64,000 nucleotides of DNA from Acidobacteriota bacterium (GTDB lineage: Bacteria; Acidobacteriota; Thermoanaerobaculia; Gp7-AA8), in the NCBI GenBank assembly GCA_019244185.1, contig JAFATB010000023.1, positions 372,001 to 436,000 on the forward strand, written 5' to 3'. Under the pieces are notes generated by a model, which saw nothing but the letters and a program-made list of their open reading frames with translations, had not been told where the DNA came from and ran no database searches. Positions 57,434 through 64,000 of this stretch are shown piece after piece. Position numbers and translations under genes: made by a program. Each line of letters opens with the position of its first letter. Within the stretch, counting starts at the first letter, position 1.

Positions 57434-60400
57434 ATGCCTAACGATCGTCCCGTGTCGGAGCCCACCTCTCTCCGCAACCGCAGTGCTTCCCGCGTCGACG
57501 CGTTGCTGCGCGAGGCGGAGGGGCGGTTGCGCCGGCAGAACAACGTCCTGGTCGATCTCGCGCGGCGCGCGTCGCTGCACGCGGGCAATCTCGCCGAAGC
57601 GTTGCGGGAGATCGCGAGCGCGGCGGCGCCGACGCTCGACGTCGGGCGCTTCAGCGTCTGGTTCTTCACGGCCGACCGGCGCGCGATCCGCTGCGTGGAG
57701 CTCTTCGACCGCGAGCAGCATGCGAGCGGCGGTGAGATTCACGCGGCGGCGTTTCCGGTCTACTTCCGCGCGCTCGAGTCGGAGCGCACGATCACCGCGG
57801 ACGATGCGAACCTCGATCCGCGCACGAGCGCGTTCGCCGAGGCGTCGCATCATCCGTTCGGCGTGACCTCGCTGCTCGACGCGCCGGTGCGGCGGCTCGG
57901 ACAAACCATCGGCGTGGTCTGCTTCGAGCACACCGGACCGCAGCGCGCGTGGACGGTCGAGGAAGAGAACTTCGCCAGCTCGATCGCGGACCTCGTGGCG
58001 ATGGCCGTCGACGCGCAGGAGCGGCGGCAGACGCAGGAAGCGCTGCGGCACCGCGTCGACTTCGAGAAGCTGGTCGCGAGCATCTCGTCGCGTTTCGTCA
58101 ATCTCGCGCCGGAGGAAGTCGACCGCGCGATCCGCGAGACGCTCGAGGCGATCGCGACGTTCGTCGGCGCGGAGCGCGGACACGTGTTCATGCTCGCGGA
58201 GAGCGGCGACAGCGCGAAGCTCACGTACGAATGGAGCGCGCCCGGCGTCGCGTTGCGCGCGGACGCGTACGGCGAGTTGCCCACCGCGGCGTTCCCGTGG
58301 TGGGTCGAGCAGCTGCGGCGGTCGGACATCATCAACGTGACGACCCTCGACGATCTCCCGCCCGAGGCGATCAACGAGCGGCGGCTGTTTGCGCGGCACG
58401 GGATTCTGAGCGCGGTGTTCGTGCCGATGGTGGTGAAGAAGACGCTCGTCGGCTCGGTCGGCTGTAGCAGCGTCACGCGTGAGATGTCGTGGTCGGAAGA
58501 GACCATCGCGCTGCTGCGCATCGCCGGCGAGATCTTCGTCAGCGCGCTCGAACGCGGACGCGCGTTGCGCGCGCTGCGCGCCAGCGAGATGCGGCATCGC
58601 ATGCTCTTCGAGCGCAACCTCGCCGGCGTCTACCGCAACGGCGTCGACGGCCGCATCCTCGAATGCAACGAGGCGCTCGCGGAGATGCTCGGCTTCCCGT
58701 CGAAGGACGAGTTCATGCGCAACAACGCGCGCGATCTCTACTTCGATCCGTCGGAGCGCGAGCGGTTCATCGAGCAGCTGCGGCGCCACGGCGGCATCCG
58801 CAATCGTGAAGTACGCCTGCGCCACCGCGCCGGCCATCCGATCTGGCTGCTCGAGAGCGTGCACATCGTGCCCGCGGAGAACGGCGACGAAATCCTCGAA
58901 GGAACGGTCATCGACATCACCGACCGCAAGCTCGCCGAGACCGCGCTGCGCGAGAGCGAGGCGCGCTACCGGCTGATGGCCGAGAACTCGACGGACCTCA
59001 TCTCGCGCACGACCGGCCGCGGCGCCTTCCTCTATGCCTCGGATGCGGTCCGCAGCCTCCTCGGATACGAGCCGTCCGAGCTCGTCGGCCGCAGCGTCTT
59101 CGAGTTCGTCGATCGCGACGATCACTACCTCATCCGCCGCTTCACCGACACGCTGCAGGAGTCGCCGCGCAGCGTGAGCTACCGCGCCATTCGCAAGGAC
59201 GGCACGCGGGTCTGGTTCGAGACCACGAGCCGCGCGATCGCGGGCGACGACGGCGCGATCGCGGAGATCGTCTCGGTCTCGCGCGACGTCAGCGAGCGAC
59301 GCCGCGCCGAAGAGCAGATCGAGTATCAGGCGTACCACGACGCGCTCACCGGATTGCCGAACCGGCTGCTGTTCCGCGACCGTTTGACGATCGCGCTCGC
59401 GCACGCGAAGCGGAAAGAGATGCCGCTCGCGGTGATGTTCCTCGATCTCGACCGCTTCAAGTACGTCAACGACACGCTCGGCCACAGCCTCGGCGACGAG
59501 CTGCTGCGCGCGATCGCGTCGCGATTGCGTTCCGTGCTGCGCGACGGCGACACGATCGCGCGGATGGGCGGCGACGAGTTCACGATCCTGCTCGCGGATC
59601 TCCAGCAGCCGAGCGACGCGGCGAAGATCGCGCAGAAACTGCTCGAGGTCGTCGCGCAGCCGGTGCGCGTCGAAGGGCACGAGCTCTACGTCACGACGAG
59701 CATCGGCATCGCGCTCTTTCCGAACGACGGCGACACGGCGGAGACGCTGCTCAAAAGCGCCGACAGCGCGATGTATCGCGCGAAGGAGTCGGGTCGCAGC
59801 TCGTATCAGCTCTGCACGGCCACGATGAACCTGCGCGCGGCGGAGCGGCTGTCGGTCGAAGGCGCGCTGCGGCGCGCGCTCGATCGCGACGAGCTCGTGC
59901 TGTATTACCAGCCGCTCGTGCACGTCGCCACGCGGCAGGTCGCGGGCGTGGAGGCGCTGCTGCGCTGGAACCGGCCCGGCAGCGGCGTCGTGCCGCCGGC
60001 GACGTTCATCGACATCGCCGAGGAGACGCGGATGATCGTGCCGATCGGCGAGTGGGTGCTGCGGGAGGCGTGCCGGCAGGCGAAGGAATGGCAGAAGCGC
60101 GGCACTCCGTCGTTACGCGTCGCCGTCAATCTGTCTCCCCGTCAGTTTCAGCAGAGCGATCTGTGCGACGTCGTGCAGCGCGCGCTCGACGAGAGCGGCC
60201 TCGCCGCGCATTTCCTCGAGCTCGAGATCACGGAGACGACGGCGATGATGAACACGGAGCGTTCGATCGCCACGCTCGCCGATCTCCGCACGCTCGGCGT
60301 GCGCATCGCGCTCGACGACTTCGGCACCGGGCATTCGTCGCTCAGCTACCTGCGCCGCTTCCCGATCGATCGCGTGAAGATCGACCGCGAGTTCATCCAG

Positions 60401-60616
60401 GACCTCGAGCACAGCCGCAGCAACCGCGCCATCGTCGCGTCGGTGGTGTCGATGGCGCACGGACTCGACCTCGCCGTGACGGCGGAAGGCGTGGAGACCG
60501 AGGAGCAGGTCGGGTTCCTGCGCGACCAGAAGTGCGAGGAAGTGCAGGGCTACCTGTTCGGGCGGCCGGTGCCGCCCGAACAGAATGAAGAACGCAGAAC
60601 GCAGAACGCAGAATGA
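57434..60616 (+). CDS. Multi-sensor GGDEF-EAL cyclic-di-GMP protein
   Basis: A 1060-residue soluble signalling protein. The order is GAF (about 45-190), GAF (about 215-400), PAS (about 405-520), PAS (about 525-640), GGDEF (about 650-810) and EAL (about 825-1048). The GGDEF site is intact (RMGGDEF) with an RDGD inhibitory site five residues before it; the EAL site is intact (EALLRW, EITETTAM, DDFGTGHSSL). It could both make and break c-di-GMP. The gene runs into repeat element E: the last codons translate the heptads (QNEERRTQNAE) and the TGA stop is inside the arm. No membrane segment is seen. Confidence 0.92.
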   Translation: MPNDRPVSEPTSLRNRSASRVDALLREAEGRLRRQNNVLVDLARRASLHAGNLAEALREIASAAAPTLDVGRFSVWFFTADRRAIRCVELFDREQHASGGEIHAAAFPVYFRALESERTITADDANLDPRTSAFAEASHHPFGVTSLLDAPVRRLGQTIGVVCFEHTGPQRAWTVEEENFASSIADLVAMAVDAQERRQTQEALRHRVDFEKLVASISSRFVNLAPEEVDRAIRETLEAIATFVGAERGHVFMLAESGDSAKLTYEWSAPGVALRADAYGELPTAAFPWWVEQLRRSDIINVTTLDDLPPEAINERRLFARHGILSAVFVPMVVKKTLVGSVGCSSVTREMSWSEETIALLRIAGEIFVSALERGRALRALRASEMRHRMLFERNLAGVYRNGVDGRILECNEALAEMLGFPSKDEFMRNNARDLYFDPSERERFIEQLRRHGGIRNREVRLRHRAGHPIWLLESVHIVPAENGDEILEGTVIDITDRKLAETALRESEARYRLMAENSTDLISRTTGRGAFLYASDAVRSLLGYEPSELVGRSVFEFVDRDDHYLIRRFTDTLQESPRSVSYRAIRKDGTRVWFETTSRAIAGDDGAIAEIVSVSRDVSERRRAEEQIEYQAYHDALTGLPNRLLFRDRLTIALAHAKRKEMPLAVMFLDLDRFKYVNDTLGHSLGDELLRAIASRLRSVLRDGDTIARMGGDEFTILLADLQQPSDAAKIAQKLLEVVAQPVRVEGHELYVTTSIGIALFPNDGDTAETLLKSADSAMYRAKESGRSSYQLCTATMNLRAAERLSVEGALRRALDRDELVLYYQPLVHVATRQVAGVEALLRWNRPGSGVVPPATFIDIAEETRMIVPIGEWVLREACRQAKEWQKRGTPSLRVAVNLSPRQFQQSDLCDVVQRALDESGLAAHFLELEITETTAMMNTERSIATLADLRTLGVRIALDDFGTGHSSLSYLRRFPIDRVKIDREFIQDLEHSRSNRAIVASVVSMAHGLDLAVTAEGVETEEQVGFLRDQKCEEVQGYLFGRPVPPEQNEERRTQNAE

Positions 60617-60684
60617 AGAAAGCAGCGTGGCGCGCGCTCGTGTCAGTTCTACGTTCTTCATTCTGCGTTCTGCGTTCTTCATTC
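60583..60684. repeat. Heptad inverted-repeat element E (end of the GGDEF/EAL gene)
   Basis: The left arm (60583-60624) reads GAATGAA, GAACGCA, GAACGCA, GAACGCA, GAATGAA, GAAAGCA. The right arm (60643-60684), on the minus strand, is GAATGAA, GAACGCA, GAACGCA, GAATGAA, GAACGTA and a degenerate sixth unit. The spacer is about 18 bp and GC-rich. The left arm is part of the coding sequence upstream and carries its stop codon. Confidence 0.9.
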
Positions 60685-60763
60685 AGCCTTTCGTCTTAAT
60701 CCCGCCACAACTCGCGCCGCACAATTCCTCGACCGCGCCACTGCAGGTGCGGGCTCATGTGCG

Positions 60764-60769
60764 TAGACT
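60764..60769 (+). promoter_or_regulatory. Candidate -10 hexamer TAGACT, 8 bp before the macroglobulin gene
   Basis: TAGACT, GCTCGCGT, then the ATG at 60778, with no Shine-Dalgarno. It is the same type of site as before the APC permease (TAGACT at 9850-9855). Confidence 0.4.
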
Positions 60770-60777
60770 GCTCGCGT

Positions 60778-63700
60778 ATGAAGAAGGCCGTTGCCGCGCT
60801 CCTCTTTGTTCTCGCCGCGCCGTCGCTCCTCGCCGCGAACCTGCGGATCGTCAGCGCCGGGCCCGTCGGAAAGATCGCCTCGCTGGCGGAAGCGAACGAG
60901 ATCCGCGTCGTCTTCTCGGAGCCGATGGTGGCGGTGGGACGGATTCCGCAGCCGGTGACGGCGCCGTTCTTCCGCATCGCGCCCGCTGTTGCCGGCGCGT
61001 TCCGCTGGTCGGGCACGACGACGCTCATCTTCACGCCCGACAAGCCGCTGCCGTACGCGACCGAGTTCGCGGTGTCGGTCGACGCGTCGGCAAAATCGGT
61101 CGCGGGGCACACGCTCGATCAGCCGTATCGCTGGACGTTCACCACGCCGACGATCCAGTTGATCGCGACCGACTGGTATCGCAAGTCCAACGGCGCGGTC
61201 GTGATCGGGCTGCGCTTCAACCAGCCGGTCGATGCGTCGGCGGTGACGCCGCACGTGCATCTCACGACCGCGACGCGCGCGTTCACGCTCGACCCGCTGC
61301 CGGAGGCCGGCGCGGCGCGCCTCAAGAAGCTCGAGCCGCAGGCCCTGCAGGCGTTCGAAGCGAAGCGCGCGAAGGCGCAGGCGAATGCGAACTCGAACGG
61401 GCAGACCGTCTTCTCGTTTCTCGCGACGGAATGGAAGAAGGAGCGTTTCGCGCCGGGCAAAGACCTCGTCGTGCTGGAGACGAAGCCGGGGATTCCGCCC
61501 GACACGGCGATCCTCGTGACGCTCGACGCGGAGCTTGCGGCCTCGCCGCGCCACGTGCGCAGCGGCTCGGCGCAGACGTACACCGTCGAGCTCGAGCCGA
61601 CCTTCTTCGTGAGCTCGATCACGTGCGTCGAGGAATGCGACCCCGAGTCCCGCAACTCGATCGAGTTCCGCATCGGCAGCGGCGTTCGCTTCGACGAGGT
61701 GCGCAAGGCGGTGACGCTCACCGACATCACCGATCCGACTCACGAGGTCGCGGTCAAGCCGAAGAAAGTCACGACCGAGTACGACTATCCGAACAACGCG
61801 TACTCGCTCGACGAGCTCGGGTTCAGCGTGACGCCGGGACATCGCTACGCCGTCCGCGTCGATCCGAGCCTCACCGCGGAAGACGGGCAGAAGCTCGGCT
61901 ACGCGTGGATGGCCGTCGTCGACTACTGGCACGCGTCGGCGTTCGTCAGCTTCGGCGCGGGGAACGGCGTCTGGGAATCCGACGGCGGATCGATCCTGCC
62001 GTTCTCCGCGCGCAACTTCCGCAGCGTGAAGCAGTGGCTCGCGCCGCTGAAGGTCGAGCAGCTCCTGCCGATCATGCAGCAGATGCGCACGAGCGGCTTC
62101 AATACGCCGCCGCCCGACACGAAGCCGACGACGCGCACGCTCAATCTCCCGCCGGATCGCATCGCCGCGGTCGGCTTCGATCTGAAGCCCGCCATCGGCG
62201 CCGATAATCGAGGCATCGCGTGGGCGGCCATCGAGCCGGGCGAAGAGCTGCCGAAGTCGAAGGTCTACGCCAAGAACGTCGTCGCCACGCTCGTGCAGTC
62301 GACGAACCTCGGCATCAGCGTCAAGGACAGCCCGCTCAACACGCTGATCATGGTCACGCGTCTCGACGACGCGAAGCCGGTCGAAGGCGCGAAGGTCACG
62401 ATCCGCGACCGCAACAACAAAGTGTTCTGGACCGGCACGACCGACGCGAACGGCATCGCCGTCGCGCTCAACACCGATCTGCGGCGCAAGAAGAAGGAAG
62501 ACAAGAAGCCGGAAGAGATGGACTACGACGAGTCGTGGTCCGCGCTCAGCGAGCTGCACTTCCTCGTCAGCGCGGAGAAAGACGGCGACGTCGCGTACAT
62601 CGGCAGCGACTGGAACGACGGCATCGGCCCGTGGGACTTCGGCGTGCGCTTCGATCTGCACGAGGCGGAGCCGCAGCTGCGCGGCACGGTCTTCGCCGAC
62701 CGCGGCGTCTACAAGCTCGGCGAGGAAGTGCACCTCAAAGCGATCGCCCGCGCCGACACGCCGAACGGCATGCAGCTCCTCGCCGCCGGAACGCAGCTCC
62801 ACATCGAGATCCGCGACAGCCACAACATGAACGTCTTCGAGAAGACGGTCGCGGTGAACGCGTGGAGCAGCGCCGAGCTCACGTTCAAAGTGCCGCAGGA
62901 AGCGCCGCTCGGCACGTACAGCATCATCGCCGCGACGACGTCGCAGACCGGCACCATCGACGGCGACTTCCTCGTCGCCGCGTACCGCCGTCCCGACTTC
63001 CGCGTCGACACCACGCTCGACGGCAACAGCACCGTCGCCGGCACGAAGCTCACCGGCGTCGTCACCGGACGTTATCTTTTCGGCGCGCCGATGTCGGGCA
63101 AGCCGGTGAGCTGGACGTACTCGCGCACGCGGATGACCGACATCCCCGAGAAGATCGCCGACCGCTGGCCCGAGGAGCGTTACGCGTTCCTCGGCCGCGA
63201 CGAGAGCGACGAATCGGGCGACATCGTCTCGATCGCGCAGAAAGAAGAAGCACTCGACGCGAAAGGGCAGCTCACGCTGAAGCTCGATACCGACCGCACG
63301 CTCGGCGAACCGTGGCAGTACGCGCTCGAAGGCGTCGTCACGGACGTCACGCGCCAGGAGATCGCCGGCCGCGCCTCGTTCCGCGTCGATCCGGCTCCGT
63401 GGTACATCGGCGTGCATCGCCCGCCGTACTTTGCCGAGGCGCAGCAAGGCATCGACACGGACATCGTTGCGGCGGGGCTCGACGGCCTCGCTGTTGACGG
63501 TGTCAACGTCAAGGTCGAGCTGAAGCGCATCCAGTGGGTGAGCGCGCGTCAAGCGGAAGGCGACGGCTTCTACGACTGGCAAAGCGAGCGGAAGGAAGTC
63601 GACGCCGGCCACTGGAACGTGACCACGAAGACCGAGCCGGTGCCGCTGCACATCCCCATCAGCGAAGGCGGCGAGTATCAGCTCATCGCGCGGGCCGAAG

Positions 63701-64000
63701 ATGGGCAGGGACGCTCGACCACGACGCGCGTCTGGTTCTACGCGGTGGGCGAGGGTTACACCGCGTGGGAACGCTACGATCACATGCGCATCGATCTCGT
63801 TCCCGAGAAGACGACGTACAAGCCGGGCGACACCGCGCGCATCATGATCAAGTCGCCGTGGGAGCACGCCACGGCGCTGCTCACCACCGAGCGCGAAGGC
63901 GTGCGCACGTGGAAGCCGTTCGAGCTGACCTCGACGCAGCAGACCATCACCATTCCCATCACCGAGAAAGACATCCCGAACGTGTTCGTCTCCGTGCTGC
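60778..64000 (+). CDS. Alpha-2-macroglobulin family protein (partial, runs off the window)
   Basis: The frame is open from the ATG at 60778 to the end of the window, 1074 residues, with no stop. The signal peptide is MKKAVAALLFVLAAPSLLA; there is no lipobox cysteine. The N-terminal region (about 25-130) is a bacterial macroglobulin/Ig-like domain (RVVFSEPMVAVG). Near residue 640 the MG2 signature appears (DRGVYKLGEEVHLKAIAR), and the tail of the window has YDHMRIDLVPEKTTYKPGDTARIMIKSPW, another MG domain. Bacterial macroglobulins trap proteases in the periplasm. The thioester CxEQ and the rest lie beyond the window, so it is not known whether it is present. Confidence 0.88.
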   Translation, partial: MKKAVAALLFVLAAPSLLAANLRIVSAGPVGKIASLAEANEIRVVFSEPMVAVGRIPQPVTAPFFRIAPAVAGAFRWSGTTTLIFTPDKPLPYATEFAVSVDASAKSVAGHTLDQPYRWTFTTPTIQLIATDWYRKSNGAVVIGLRFNQPVDASAVTPHVHLTTATRAFTLDPLPEAGAARLKKLEPQALQAFEAKRAKAQANANSNGQTVFSFLATEWKKERFAPGKDLVVLETKPGIPPDTAILVTLDAELAASPRHVRSGSAQTYTVELEPTFFVSSITCVEECDPESRNSIEFRIGSGVRFDEVRKAVTLTDITDPTHEVAVKPKKVTTEYDYPNNAYSLDELGFSVTPGHRYAVRVDPSLTAEDGQKLGYAWMAVVDYWHASAFVSFGAGNGVWESDGGSILPFSARNFRSVKQWLAPLKVEQLLPIMQQMRTSGFNTPPPDTKPTTRTLNLPPDRIAAVGFDLKPAIGADNRGIAWAAIEPGEELPKSKVYAKNVVATLVQSTNLGISVKDSPLNTLIMVTRLDDAKPVEGAKVTIRDRNNKVFWTGTTDANGIAVALNTDLRRKKKEDKKPEEMDYDESWSALSELHFLVSAEKDGDVAYIGSDWNDGIGPWDFGVRFDLHEAEPQLRGTVFADRGVYKLGEEVHLKAIARADTPNGMQLLAAGTQLHIEIRDSHNMNVFEKTVAVNAWSSAELTFKVPQEAPLGTYSIIAATTSQTGTIDGDFLVAAYRRPDFRVDTTLDGNSTVAGTKLTGVVTGRYLFGAPMSGKPVSWTYSRTRMTDIPEKIADRWPEERYAFLGRDESDESGDIVSIAQKEEALDAKGQLTLKLDTDRTLGEPWQYALEGVVTDVTRQEIAGRASFRVDPAPWYIGVHRPPYFAEAQQGIDTDIVAAGLDGLAVDGVNVKVELKRIQWVSARQAEGDGFYDWQSERKEVDAGHWNVTTKTEPVPLHIPISEGGEYQLIARAEDGQGRSTTTRVWFYAVGEGYTAWERYDHMRIDLVPEKTTYKPGDTARIMIKSPWEHATALLTTEREGVRTWKPFELTSTQQTITIPITEKDIPNVFVSVL

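Noticed and set aside
5185..60684. Heptad arrays as CRISPR arrays or as terminators only
   Set aside because: Units are 7 bp without unique spacers, so not CRISPR. They lack U-tracts, so a simple intrinsic terminator does not explain the arms.
60679..63867. A 1062-codon open frame antisense to the macroglobulin gene
   Set aside because: It runs opposite to a frame with a signal peptide and MG2 motif. Long Arg/Ala/Glu-rich antisense frames are expected at this GC content and it has no domain.

Overview
The window is a gene-dense piece of a high-GC bacterial chromosome, about 65% GC by eye. It carries no tRNA, rRNA, CRISPR array, integrase or transposase that I can recognise. CIRCE-controlled hrcA-grpE-dnaK-dnaJ, a VPALSP-type C-terminal sorting signal, an alpha-2-macroglobulin, many AraC and PAS/GGDEF/EAL regulators and an unusual intergenic repeat family suggest an environmental bacterium, perhaps Acidobacteriota or a relative. 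That placement is inference; nothing here fixes the phylum.

Layout. 1-2040: the tail of a sorted surface protein, an enoyl-CoA hydratase and an aldo/keto reductase. 2043-7905: an AraC regulator divergent from a complete branched-chain amino-acid-type ABC importer (lipoprotein, livH, livM, livG, livF) with an internal terminator and a hairpin over the livM ribosome binding site. 7917-12777: TPR-like and DUF4097 exported proteins, an APC permease coupled to a Rieske oxygenase, and tag. 12832-19782: a GGDEF/EAL protein, an amine oxidase, two tiny genes, an AraC/ankyrin pair, a lipoprotein and a flavoprotein. 19888-25412: fabF-acpP, DUF2203, a HAD hydrolase, a metallo-beta-lactamase-fold protein and a PBP4-type peptidase. 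25481-32444: guaB, a PLP decarboxylase, trmJ, a response regulator and ligA. 32336-38824: an eCIS-type DUF4157 protein, an lhgO-like flavoprotein, a SurA-like chaperone, a double methyltransferase and carbonic anhydrase. 38875-49744: a CxxCH protein, the heat-shock operon, a pair of small conserved genes, pyrophosphatase, prmA and citrate synthase. 49778-57395: rsmE, patatin, an AmpG-like MFS protein, a LEA-type lipoprotein, glycosyltransferase 2, DUF2071, a decayed SGNH hydrolase, mscL, an FkbM methyltransferase and a frameshifted amidohydrolase. 57434-64000: a second, large GGDEF/EAL protein and the start of an alpha-2-macroglobulin.

Three features stand out above the gene list. (1) Five intergenic elements built from a 7-bp unit, GAAYGMA, repeated in register; four have two facing arms that would fold into long hairpins, one is a half element, and most sit against a stop codon. 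(2) Many first genes have a TANNNT hexamer (often TAGAAT) only 5-9 bp before the start codon and no Shine-Dalgarno, which suggests widespread leaderless transcription. (3) An orphan DUF4157 protein has a damaged HExxH motif, a possible acetyltransferase-like middle and a CFI-box tail. The housekeeping genes look intact, whereas one SGNH hydrolase and one amidohydrolase are broken. Start codons were chosen from these signals, so several differ from the longest possible reading frame.
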